Positions 36,705 through 47,612 of a stretch of DNA of 64,000 bases are shown here, piece after piece (the stretch's first letter is position 1; every line of letters starts with the position of its first letter). The position numbers and the translations under genes are program-made. The DNA is taken from assembly GCA_015680905.1 (NCBI GenBank), contig CM027385.1, positions 79,753,501 to 79,817,500 on the forward strand. Direction: 5' to 3'. The notes under the pieces were generated by a model, which was not told the DNA's origin, made no database searches, and saw only the letters and a list, made by a program, of their open reading frames with translations. The stretch is from Coptis chinensis (taxonomy: Eukaryota > Streptophyta > Magnoliopsida > Ranunculales > Ranunculaceae).

Positions 36705-38768
36705 ATGGGGAAAAATTGGTGCTTAAATGGAACTATGGTGGATACTGGAAAATATGCTTCCCCAGTGCCTTTCGTTGGCTTGTATACTGCAGCAGCGACT
36801 TTGGTATGTTTAATACTAATACTCTGTGATTTAGGTAATGGGTTTCGTCGGAGGAAATCATGGTTTCCTTGTGGATACTTCTCGCTTAGTTCAGTTACCT
36901 TAACACTTATATCAGTTGCTTCAAAGCTCCCAGTAGATCTCACCACTCCCATGCCCAGTGCTCAAGACCAGTTATCGAAGCTCACTGGCACGGTATTTAT
37001 ATGCATGTCTATGGGTTTTCTCATGCCTTCACTTGGAATTTTTGGGGAAATAGAGTCCTACTCAAACTTGGTGGCACTGAGCATATTTGTGGTTACTGTT
37101 GTAGTAAATATATGTATACAAATGGTCACTGGCGTTATCTTTTCTTTCGTTGTAGAGCATTCCATTATCTTGTTCTCCATGTTGGTATTGCTGGTTATGT
37201 TGTGGGCTTTTGCTTTTGATATAATTGGCCACAAGGGAGTTTCCGTTGATCGAAACAGAGAGCTCATCACAAAGGGTTCTGAAGGGAGTATGCTACAGAG
37301 ATTAAAAGTATGTTACTTACATGGTTATAGCTCCTGCCCGCAATTAGGATTACATAGATTCCCACATTTTGGCACTTTGAGCTTGATTAGCACAATCTGT
37401 TCGGCGGTTCTGGTAGAAGCTTTGTTCCGATCTATTGTCTTTAAGGACATACGATTCTGCAAAGGAAGTTCTGATTATGAATGGTCAATGCCAATCCTGG
37501 TAGGGACTCAAGTTATCACTGTCATAGTTATTAACTTTGCAATTGGATGCAGATGGCTCACACTTGCCAGCGACATGAACTGGATTAACACAAAGCGTAA
37601 ACAGCGACCTCACCGCCATCCCTATCTCTCCTATCTAAGGACTGCATATCCTTTCTACATGAGAAACTCACCTAAGTGGTTGAATCTAAGTTTCATGTAC
37701 ATCTATAAGTTCATTGTCCTCCCTATTAACAAGTTGGTTGCACAGTTAGTCAATTTAGTCTCGCAAGCTCTAGGATGGTTGATGCAGAATACTATAGGCA
37801 TTCGTGAAAATGAAGACAGATCAATAGAAGAACATAAAGCTCTGCTACAGACTAATAATTTTAGAGTTAGAGATTGGACGTTGAGGAAAGGCCTGAAAGA
37901 CATGGAGAGATGGATGGAATTGAGCAGTAGCGAGTCTACGCTGCATCTCAGGAAACTTCTATCTACAAAAAATCCATCAAGAGAGTCGCTTAATGAGGAA
38001 CTCGTGTGGCGGTTTTATTCAAAGGCAAGGAGTGAAGTTTCCTGTCTTTCCATTTTAATTCTTGCAGAATTGGCTAAAATGTCAATGCCAAATTCCATCA
38101 CTGCATCGTTGATGAAGGACACCTTAGATGAAGTCTTTGATATAATCTATTTTATAGATAGCAAAATGAATACTAGAAACTTCTGTAATAAGATAAAATC
38201 CATGTCTGCGGAAGTTCTTTGGAAGGGTAAGACTACTGGTCGTATCTTGCGTCATAAGAAGGTAAAGAAATTAACAGACGGTATGCTCCAATCTCCGTCC
38301 GAGTTAGATCATACACTTGGGTTCATTACAGACTTCCATCATCTATTTGCAGTTGATGTTGTTCGTGACGAAGTATGTTGCATTGTAAATTTAATCCAAC
38401 ATAGATCATGCACATCAGTAGAACAGCTTTCTAACAAGATTAAGCTACTATTTGTAAACATGTTGCATGTACTTCTCAGTCAACTCCCCAAGGCCATATT
38501 CAATCATATTGTCGAGAGCCCTGTCGAAGAATATGAAGAAAGAGTAAGGCTGGGTTTAAAATTTGTTTGCAAGTTGGAATTGCTCGAATCTTATGTGGGA
38601 TGGTCATTTCCTATTGGAAGCAATATCACTAGCTTGATCACTGCTCCAGTTTCTGCTACAGTAGCGGGCAATAATTTAACATTTGAAGGGAACGTTGTTT
38701 CCTTTGCGGATCCTGTGATGGAAGATACTAATGAAATTCAATCCTTTCAACATGATGACAACGTATGA
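36705..38768 (+). CDS. Unrecognised multi-pass membrane protein, tandem copy 3
   Basis: It encodes 687 residues with the same start, length and membrane layout as copy 2. The start codon is exactly 4371 bp downstream of the copy 2 start. Differences cluster in the basic loop (residues 289-306) and in residues 575-600 of the C-terminal domain. The frame is intact. The proximal 5' region is conserved with copy 2 from about 36614, but the next 440 bp upstream carry the foldback insertion, so expression may differ. Confidence 0.82.
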   Translation: MGKNWCLNGTMVDTGKYASPVPFVGLYTAAATLVCLILILCDLGNGFRRRKSWFPCGYFSLSSVTLTLISVASKLPVDLTTPMPSAQDQLSKLTGTVFICMSMGFLMPSLGIFGEIESYSNLVALSIFVVTVVVNICIQMVTGVIFSFVVEHSIILFSMLVLLVMLWAFAFDIIGHKGVSVDRNRELITKGSEGSMLQRLKVCYLHGYSSCPQLGLHRFPHFGTLSLISTICSAVLVEALFRSIVFKDIRFCKGSSDYEWSMPILVGTQVITVIVINFAIGCRWLTLASDMNWINTKRKQRPHRHPYLSYLRTAYPFYMRNSPKWLNLSFMYIYKFIVLPINKLVAQLVNLVSQALGWLMQNTIGIRENEDRSIEEHKALLQTNNFRVRDWTLRKGLKDMERWMELSSSESTLHLRKLLSTKNPSRESLNEELVWRFYSKARSEVSCLSILILAELAKMSMPNSITASLMKDTLDEVFDIIYFIDSKMNTRNFCNKIKSMSAEVLWKGKTTGRILRHKKVKKLTDGMLQSPSELDHTLGFITDFHHLFAVDVVRDEVCCIVNLIQHRSCTSVEQLSNKIKLLFVNMLHVLLSQLPKAIFNHIVESPVEEYEERVRLGLKFVCKLELLESYVGWSFPIGSNITSLITAPVSATVAGNNLTFEGNVVSFADPVMEDTNEIQSFQHDDNV

Positions 38769-40100
38769 AAAAGAGGAATCAGCAACACCATTTTTCTGGT
38801 TCAGTTTTCCAGTAAATGGAAATATTTAGTTAATAGGAATTGTTATTCTATTAACTGTTGGAGACTGGAGTGGCTCTCCCCCTTCTTTCCTTTGTAATTT
38901 TTTACTTTCTGACATGTTGGGTGTATGTACAGTACAAATAGAATTGTTAATATATAAAAGTTAGTTTTTACCAAAAAAAACAAGAGGAATTGTTATGCTT
39001 ATAAAGTTATAAGAATCTCAAGATTTTGAATGTGTGTCAGGCATATTATGTTGTTGTTCCCTGTTTCTATGACTAGATATATATGCCTTATAGCATTCGG
39101 CATTATTATTATTATTATTATTATTATTTTCCCAAGGCATGGTTAGTGGCTAGACACCCGCAAGATAGAAGAACGGGAAAGAAATTGCAGATGCAACTGC
39201 AGTAACATCTAATAACTAGAATACCAAGGTTAAGCTAATCCGGCATAGGGCTAGTTACTATTATATGATGCTGTAAGTTTGCAAAAGTGTCCTGGCTTGG
39301 CTTAGGATCTTGAAACTTAGGTTGAGCTTGGGTTAGTCGATGTTAAACTGGGGATCACACCTTGGGTTCCCTTGTCTCTTAACTAATCCCACATCCCTTC
39401 TATCAGGATTGTGTAGATAACAAAGACAACCGTGTTGATGAAGTGTTAAGATTCCAAGAGAATGCTATACGTACCCTTGGAAGTCAACAAGACTTGGAAT
39501 AAATTGCAAAAGGAAATAGAAGAGAAAGGGATACACTACAAGATCATGAAAGCAACATTAATGAAGATTCCCTTCTGTCAGGATTGTCAACATCTAACGA
39601 AGGTAACTGTGTTAATGAAGTAATATCACAGTTATAAGCACTTCTGTTATTGGTACTATACATTGCTCCACTGACTGAAGACATTGTTGAAGCTCAAGGC
39701 AGGACAGGATGAAATAGTTGAGGAAACTCTGTTTATACCTTTTGGGGGAACCAAGTAGTGGAATGCTTTCATTTTCAATTCTATGCGAGTGTAAATGGAA
39801 ATTTCTCAACTTAATTAGTTTACTGTGTGTTCTTGACTCTGTTTAATTAGTTCGTGTTTTGCAATTTTTATACCCATTTTTGCATTTAAGAAAACAAACT
39901 CGGGTGAGAAATTACAACCTAAGACGTTATCTTTTCAGACAGGTACTTGCCTGGCAAAGGATCAATCCAACAAATAAAATCACTAGCATTTTACCACACA
40001 AATTTCATGATAACTGGCTAATAAGATCTTCCCCGTATAACAAGTTAACAATTTCACCCTAAAAAAACAAGTTAACAATCATACAAAAGTTGAAGTCGCT
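38769..40100. repeat. 3' flank of copy 3, part of the duplicated unit
   Basis: It aligns with the copy 2 flank to about 39970, where copy 2 switches to the MO25 fragment. That point (GGCAAAGGATCAATCC) marks the end of the duplicated unit. It includes a short (TTA)n tract near 39103-39126. No gene is seen. Confidence 0.65.
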
Positions 40101-40414
40101 ATATCTGAACTCAGATATATATGTCACTCAAACAGTATAGAGGACACAGGCATAGCCCTGAGTTGTTTGAATAAAACCCACCAGTTAGATAGACATGTTC
40201 CAAACAGACCATAGATGAGATATCAAACACAGTACTTCAGTGTGGTTTATTAACATAAAGTGATAAATTATTATGCTCATACAGTAAGAACAATTCAGAA
40301 GTATGATGATGGTAAATTCATGAAATGCTACAGAAAGTGAGAAAACAATCAAGTAAATATTCTTCAGTATGTGAACTGCTATGTCACCTGACTGCCCATG
40401 AAGTATATATGTGT

Positions 40415-43049
40415 TTAAAGGGAGTGGAGAAGATCCAAAACTGCTTTCCTGGCTGGCATACTGGGAATAGCCCCCTTCACTTGAACACAGAGAGAAGCTG
40501 CTGCAGCTGCAACCACAAGAGAGTACCAAGTTAAAGTATGAAGTTTTAAAGACAAGAAGGCAGAAAATAAAGATAGAAAGGCCATGGTGCATACCAGCAA
40601 ATTTCAGGCTCTCCATTCTAGACTTCCCTTCAACAAGTGCCACAGCGAAAGCTGCAGTAAAAGTATCACCAGCTCCAGTTGTATCAATAACTTTTGTGGC
40701 CAATATGATGGGTTGTTTAATTGGCTCTTCTCCTTTAACAAATAAGGCTGAGCCTTTAGACCCCAGTTTGACAAGGACTTGCTTCACACCCTGAAATGAA
40801 TATTAATTGCAGATATTATTATTAAACCAGTAAAAGATGCTTTACTAATACTGTATCACATTTCAATTCTAGCGAAAACTTGTGGTGAAACAGGACAAAA
40901 ATAACTGTTCTACGAATGATAGCACACGTTCCACTCTGGCGTTAAAAGCTGGAGAGATTTGTTAAATCACAATCAAGGGGAGCTATCATTCCCAAAATAT
41001 GTTGGGAGCTCAATATCAAATATAATTTCCTTATAAAAAAATATGTTGACTTGTGCATCAGATTACCCTTACCCGATGTGGTCTGACGTCCCTGACATTA
41101 CTACATTAGTTCTACTTGCTTTCTCAAGCCCCAACATGGTTCATGCAAGATGTACAAACCAAAACAGTAACTCGGTCTGTTCTACCAACAATTTCTTAAA
41201 GATTGAATAACTCACCATTTCATGGCATTTCACTACAGCTTGACAAATCTGTTCAAAACTTTCTGTCCTCATTCCAGTCAAACGTGCTAGTTCAGTTTCA
41301 TTGGGGCTAAAAATATCCACACAGCTTAGTAGTTCGACTGGGATCGACCCCTCCATTCCCCCAGCATCAAGAATTACTGGAACATTTGCACTCCTAGCTG
41401 CCTGAAAGATGTTCAATTTTCAACACTTCATTGAACGATGCATGGAACTAGCAAAATAACTTGTCACTATGTACATTCAAAATAATCTTTGTAACATGAA
41501 AACTGTAAACCTCGGAAAATTTCAAGCAACATAATCATTTTATGAACTAATAAATAATTTCGCTTTATACAAGCCTTGCTCAAAGCTCGGAAGCTTCTCA
41601 AGCTACTGGTACTCAACTTGCTAAGGAACATACGCAGCCCATAACATCTCCACTGAGTGTTCCTTACCAGATTACCGTCCTTAGTCACAGCGAATCCTTG
41701 CTTAATCCATTTCAGGTGAATTAGGATCTACAACTACAACTTACCAAAGTAAATAAATAAAATCTCCAAGTTACAAGAGGTATAACTGATGGCCATTTCT
41801 TGGGAATTTCTAAAAGTAATTCATCTTAATCTTTGAAAGGAGCTCAAGGTTCGAGCGACTTAGATGTGGTCTGTCTGGATAAAGCTTCTTGCAACTAGTT
41901 TGGGCAGGTAGTCTCGCTATTCAATTTTTGCAAGTCAGGAGGTCCCAACTACTTCCAATATGCACCTCAATATCCGTAGTTACGTGTACATTGATAGTAT
42001 AATTCACAAAAGAGCTGTCGAACAAACCAGGCACATGCACCAAATTTGTTTAAACCACGGTTTAATTTGCCCGAAACACCTTCAAGCAAAAGATTATAAA
42101 CAAGTATGAAGTGCTTAATTACTCAACTTGTGATACTATTATCCTCTTCCCCAATTTAAACTCTTTCTGATGAATCACTTGCTATAGCAGTTAACGAAAG
42201 AGCTCCCCAGCAGACATTGGAAATTCACTACATTTAGAAGTAAACTAGAAAAGACATAATTTATTCTAAAACCCATCCTTATGAAAGTTATGATCCATGG
42301 TTTCATTCATTAACTACAAATAAATAATAAAACACAGCCCGAACAAAAGAACTTCAATCCATTACCTTAGCAACTTGAATATTAACAGAATCAGGAATCT
42401 CTCTCTGAAGCAAAACAATCCCAGCATTCCTCACAATATCCAAATCTCCATCCTTTAACTTCTCAGGCCAACAACTCATATTAGCACCACCAACAATAAT
42501 AATAGAGTTCTGCCCATCAGACTGAAGCATAACAACAGCATGTCCAGTTGGCACATTAGAAACAACATTAAGACAATCTAAAACAACCCCACCATTTTCT
42601 AATGCCTCAATAATCAATCTACCATGAGCATCTTCACCAACTTGTCCAATAAAAAAAGTTGGATAAGAAAGTTTACCACTACAAGTAGCTTGGTTAGCAC
42701 CTTTACCACCAGCAAGAGTTTGGCCAGTTTTTGCTGATATGGTTTCTCCTTCTTTTGGCAATCTATCTATCTCAACATAAATGTCTGCATTTGCTGAACC
42801 AACAACTACTACTGGTGGAGTTGTTATTGGTGTGGGGGTTTTAGAGGGGTTTATGGAAAATGTAAGAAAAGGGGACTTGGTTTGATTGAGTTTGAGTTGT
42901 TGTGGAATGAGGTTTATGGATTTTGTGAGATATTGAGTGGAAATGGAATGCATGGTTTGTTGTTGTGATGGAGAAAGTGTTGTGCTTTTCATGTTTCTTT
43001 TGATTTGGAGTTTGGGAAGTGGAAAGTTTTTTAGTTCAGTTTCAGTCAC
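40415..43049 (-). CDS. RBSK: Ribokinase (pfkB family), plastid-type, four exons
   Basis: Exons on the minus strand: 43049-42366, 41401-41216, 40790-40595, 40506-40415; all introns are GT-AG and the phases join to 385 residues. It phosphorylates D-ribose to ribose-5-phosphate with ATP, feeding nucleoside salvage into the pentose phosphate pool. The product closely follows Arabidopsis ribokinase: VVVVGSANADIYVEI, LPKEGETISAKTGQTLAGGKGANQA (pfkB signature 1), GEDAHG, SDGQNSIIIVGGAN, SPNETELARLTGM, VKLGSKGSALF, and DTTGAGDTFTAAFAVAL with the catalytic Asp and anion hole. The last exon ends LCVQVKGAIPSMPARKAVLDLL. The first 75 or so residues are Ser/Thr-rich, like a plastid transit peptide. Other possible starts are the ATGs at 42992 and 42953. 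It appears intact. Confidence 0.92.
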
Positions 43050-43246
43050 TGGCTTTGGAAAAATTGAGGAGACACCTGTTTTTGGCCCTTTCAGTTTTAC
43101 TTTTGTTGGAATATTTGATAGCAGGGGAAATTTACTATATGATTAACAGTCCATTGGGTAGTGCAAAATTAAGAGATTAAAAAATTGATACAGATGAAAA
43201 AATATAACGAAATATTCTTATATCTCTAAAATATCGATATATAAAT

Positions 43247-43945
43247 ATCATATTTTTCATTATTTATTAGATAAATAGTAGCATTCAAATTTTACAAACA
43301 GCCATACATTTGATAATTCAAATGGTAAAATCAAATGGTGCAGCTAAGCAATAACTTTTACGGTGGATAAGAAACAACTATTCTTCATCATACTACAAGA
43401 GATAGTATAATTATACTTTACAAAGGCTCGTGGTCTATTAATCTCAATACTCACAACATCTCTCTCGTCAATACATTCGTAATCGCTGTACATGCAGAGT
43501 AATGGGCGGGTATTTAGCGATGGAGAGGAGCCGGAGATTGAGAGGGAGAGGAGCCGGAGATTGAGAGGAGATTGAGAGGGAGAGGGATGAATAGGATAAT
43601 TCAAACCAACCAAGTAACATTTTGGGCCACCTTACCCCCCTTCTCCCAAAATGTTCGCTCCGCTCACGGATAAATATCATATTTTTCATTATTTATTAGA
43701 TAAATAGTAGCATTCAAATTTTACAAACAGCCATACATTTGATAATTCAAATGGTAAAATCAAATGGTGCAGCTAAGCAATAACTTTTACGGTGGATAAG
43801 AAACAACTATTCTTCATCATACTACAAGAGATAGTATAATTATACTTTACAAAGGCTCGTGGTCTATTAATCTCAATACTCACAACATCTCTCTCGTCAA
43901 TACATTCGTAATCGCTGTACATGCAGAGTAATGGGCGGGTATTTA
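43247..43945. repeat. Direct duplication of about 272 bp
   Basis: 43247-43518 and 43674-43945 are nearly identical (offset 427 bp), starting ATATCATATTTTTCATTATT and ending TGGGCGGGTATTTA. Between them lie about 155 bp with short repeats of GAGAGGAGCCGGAGATT (43525-43580). No gene function can be assigned; the open frames at both copies are the same non-coding sequence. Confidence 0.85.
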
Positions 43946-44127
43946 TAATTGAAAGGTAAATTTTGAAAAAGAAAATCATGTTACAAGGAGAAGAATTGAC
44001 TGGTAGTTGGTCAAAGAATATGCTGAAGTATATTGTCTAAAACAATTATAGTTGATTTAACATATGACTTAAGTAATGGTATTTTTATTTGCATGAATGA
44101 GTAGTTGAAAGAAAATAATTTGTCAAA

Positions 44128-44325
44128 CAGGGTGCAAGTGGATATCCAAATATTCGAATTCGTATTCGAAAAATCGGATATTATCTGAAAATTTCGGATT
44201 CGGATTTGGATATTTTTTTTTATGTCCGAACTGGTTTCGGATACGGATTCGGATACTGATATATCCGCATCCGATAATATCCGATCCGATTTAAAAAATT
44301 AATAGTTATCTTATATATAATGGGA
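44128..44325. repeat. hAT-like repeat end fragment
   Basis: CAGGGTGCAAGTGGATATCC followed by ATTCGGATACGGATT strings matches the right end of the copy at 8460-8822 in inverse orientation. The fragment stops at TTATATATAAT, where the family's AT-rich core would begin. Confidence 0.55.
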
Positions 44326-44510
44326 AAACTTGCCTCGGTTTATTAGTCCCCTTATTTTTTATTTTAATCCAATCTTTTAAATCAAAAGGGTACCCAAAAG
44401 TTTCACCTCCAAAATTCTCAGAAGGCATTAAGTTAAAGGGCAAATTGGTGATTATAAATTTACAATAGAATTCATTCTAAATAGCGCGTCTTTCCGTCAT
44501 CACCTAACTT

Positions 44511-44964
44511 AGGGTGTGTTTGTTATGATGGAAACACTATGGAAAGGAAAGGAAAATAAGAGTGGTCCACCTTTTCCATAGTTTATAAACATTTTCCATA
44601 GTTTATAAGGTGTTTGTTTACCCATGGAAAGGAAATGGGCTTTTCCATATGGAAACAAAATTATTGAAATGGAAAAGGTTTTGTGTCCTTAGCTAACCCC
44701 TGAAATTTTTGTGGAAAGGAAAGGAAAAGAAATAAATAGATAGGGACTTACTACTAATACACCCATGACCCAACAATACAATTATTCCTTTCCATAGCTT
44801 TTGCAAACAAACATGATTATTCCTTTCCCCAGTTTTTACTTTCATTTCCCCAGTTTACCAAACACATACCATTTAAAATTATTTCCTTTCCATTCCATTC
44901 CATAGTGGACCACCCATTTTATTTCCTTTCCTTTCCATGAGTTAAAATTTAACAAACACACCCT
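44511..44964. mobile_element. Small TIR element (MITE-like), about 450 bp
   Basis: The left end AGGGTGTGTTTGTTA and the right end TAACAAACACACCCT are perfect inverted copies of 15 bp. The interior is rich in GGAAAGGAAA and, inverted, TTTCCTTTCC strings, so it can fold on itself. The flanks are TT/AA, allowing a TA or TWA duplication; PIF/Harbinger or Tc1-type are both possible. Confidence 0.6.
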
Positions 44965-45318
44965 AAGTAATGCAGTCGCACCATTTCGGATCGAAAAACA
45001 CATGTTCGGTCTTTAACTCTCTATTCCCAACTTTTATCAGAGAAAAGAAAAACTCGCTCACTCACTTCCCATTTTTATTTTTTACTTTTTACAATGAAGA
45101 CCCATTTTTAAACGCAAAGTAGAATTTTAGTATTTGGTGTTGTTGTCTAAACGTTTCGACGACTTATTTCTACAGAGAATGGGCTTGAAGCCCAGTGTTT
45201 CAATTTAATTACGGAAAAAAGACACAGCTTTTTCTAATTATATCAAAAGCCCATCCGGTCCATTTGTTGGCAATATTACACAATTGTCCCTTAAAGAGAA
45301 ATCAAACTAGACAAATAT

Positions 45319-45846
45319 GCAACATTCATGTTGCGATCCAACAACATATGCAAATTTCAAAACCCTAATTCCCCAAATTAAACCTAAATTTTGAAACTCT
45401 AATCCTACTTCCCCAAATTAAACCCAAATTTTGAAACCCAAGTTCCCCAAATTAAACCCTAGTTTCCTCAAATTAAACCCAAATTTGAAATGAAGAACCC
45501 TAATGAAGAAAAAAAGAAAAGATTCAAACGATAATGTGCAAGCAAACACAAAAATCTACTACAAAAAAAAGAAACAAGATGGCAAAAGGTTAGATACCAA
45601 ATTTCATTGATAGTTTCACAATTTTGATATATTAGGATTTTCATTTTATGAAAAATTGGTTAAAGTGTGTTGAATGTATTCAACGCAACATGAGTGTTGC
45701 ATCGAATATACTTAGATTTTCATTTGCACCGCCACTTTACCACCTTTATGGATGTTGCACTATCAAATCCCATCGCAACATGGATGTTGCGATTATCAAA
45801 TCCCATTTAACATGAGTATTTTGGGTCGAATGCAACATGAGTGTTG
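45319..45846. repeat. Dispersed 16-bp palindromes GCAACAT-NN-ATGTTGC
   Basis: GCAACATTCATGTTGC (45319-45334), GCAACATGAGTGTTGC (45685-45700), GCAACATGGATGTTGC (45775-45790) and GCAACATGAGTGTTG (45832-45846) share a 7-bp arm design with small variations. The same core recurs in tandem at 47340-47612. Confidence 0.8.
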
Positions 45847-46346
45847 TTTGAGGTTTAAATTGGTGATGTTTGTTTGAGTTTTTGAGGCATGTTTTCCACT
45901 TTTTGTTGTAGTAAAAAAGCACACTGAAACATTCATGCTGCAGTCGTAATTGGTTGCAACAAGCTACTAATTCATTAGTTTTCTTTCAGATTACGCAACA
46001 AGGGAAGGCCGCTAAATCTAAACTGAGCCTTCCGAAACAAACTAAAGATGCAACTACCTCAACGATTGAAAAGATAGAGGAGAAAGGTAAAGAAAATTTG
46101 GTGAAAAGCGAGTTGTTGAATTATAGGTCCAGTTTAAAGTCAATGATTGATATTATGGATTTGATTAGAGCTGATATAACGGAAGTGCATAAGGAAAAAA
46201 TGATAGATACACCATTTGCAAATCTTTTTAGTGTCTTTATTGAAAATAGGGTGAATGTTAATACCACAATAAAAGCAAATATTGATGTTTGGTCAGTTTT
46301 GAAGGCATACAAAATTCCTTATTAGTGTTATCAGTTTGATACCTCA

Positions 46347-46534
46347 TCAATTTCATTAATGATATCTTTGAGAAGCTGGCTCAGGAATCTTCAAGGCTTG
46401 CAAGGTACAACAAGAAGCCCACCATCACTTCTCGGGAGATTCAGACTACTGTTCGTCTTGTTCTTCTTATTGAATTGGCTAAGCATGCCGTTTCTGAAGG
46501 CACCAAGGCGGTTACCAAATTTACTAGTTCTTGA
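46347..46534 (+). pseudogene. Histone H2B gene fragment (C-terminal half plus 3' UTR)
   Basis: The frame reading [20 protein letters not shown], then [37 protein letters not shown] and stop (46532-46534) is the conserved C-terminal half of plant H2B, with two substitutions (TT for TA, LI for PG). The loss of PG at the alpha-C start is unusual. No H2B N-terminal tail, ATG or core start lies upstream; the open frame at 45954-46325 is unrelated. The following 130 bp look like an H2B 3' UTR. H2B packages DNA in nucleosomes; this copy cannot. Confidence 0.9.
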
Positions 46535-47339
46535 AAATGTTTGTTTAGGGTTTGTTTCAATGTTTCAATGTTTCTGTCTTTAGTATTTAGTATTAGAATG
46601 TTTCAATGTTAGTGGTGTCGATGTAATATATAGTTGATTTAGAACCTATGAATCAGAGTTAGATCTTTTGTGAATGAAATTAGGGTTTCTTGTGTTCTCT
46701 ATTTTGGTTGATTTCTTCATTCGTTTTACCTAGTTCAGATCCGAGATGGTTTGATTACAATGCCAATCTGGGTGTTATTGGTAAAAATTTACAGAACCGG
46801 TTATAATTGATGATGGTTATGGATCTTGAATTGGAATGATGGCGTTAAGAAAATGTTAGCATAATTGTAAAGTTTGGTTACTTTTTATGCCTAAATTGAT
46901 GAAAGGTTGTGGAATCGAGGCTTCGTTTTAGTCATTTCTTGAGAATTTGGTACTTCATAAATCCCATTTTGTGCTTAGGTTCATTCTTGTGAATTGTGAT
47001 TGTTGTTATGAATGGTATCCTTGTCAATAGGGGTTGCAATGTTTTGTTGTGTTGGTGGGCATCATAGTGAATGTGTAGTAAAGTTCGGACCATACAATCC
47101 ACTCGCAATTTGTATCGATGAGCGTTGAATGCCTCATCGCCGGTTGCTTCCTAAATTCCAAGTTTCTAATAAATGGGGTTAGCTTTGTCTACATTATGAG
47201 TACATGATTCCAAAGACAAAAACACCAAGTTTAAAAGGAAGCATCAAACTATGTAGTTCGCGATACATAGCATGGCATCTGTAAAATGGAGAAGTCTCCT
47301 TTAAAAAAGATGGGTTCGATAAATTACGACGCGATTCAT

Positions 47340-47612
47340 TTGCATGCAATATGAATGTTTCACTCTCAATTACAACCCAACATGAATGTTGCACTCTCAA
47401 TTACAACTGCAACATGAATGTTTCACTCTCAATTCACGACCAATGACGCAACATGAATGGTGCACTATCAATTACAAACCTTTAACAAGAATGTTACACT
47501 TTCAATTCTGATTTGAATGTTGCACTATCAATTACAATCAAACATGAATGTTGCACTCTCAATCTACGACGCATGCATATGAATGTTGCAGATCATCAAT
47601 CGCGCAACATGA
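47340..47612. repeat. Minisatellite, unit about 30 bp, with AACATGAATGTTGCACTCTC core
   Basis: Eight or so degenerate units read (GC)AACATGAATGTT(G/T)CACTCTCAATTACAA, with A/T and spacing changes between units. Each unit carries the palindromic core found singly at 45319-45846. It is plant tandem repeat DNA, not a CRISPR array, since both unit and spacer vary and there are no cas genes. Confidence 0.75.

Noticed and set aside
40185-43049. Ribokinase and PRS4 as a metabolic cluster
   Set aside because: They are consecutive in metabolism but 20 kb apart with transposons and a UGT between; plant housekeeping genes are scattered, so no cluster is inferred.
45954-46325. 123-codon frame before the H2B fragment as a gene or an H2B N-terminus
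   Set aside because: It does not resemble the H2B tail, is not in register with it, and the short stretch DTPFANLFSVFIENRV gave only a vague resemblance to plant mobile-domain proteins.
47340-47612. CRISPR-like array
   Set aside because: Both repeat and spacer parts vary, the window is plant nuclear DNA and no cas genes are present; it is a minisatellite.
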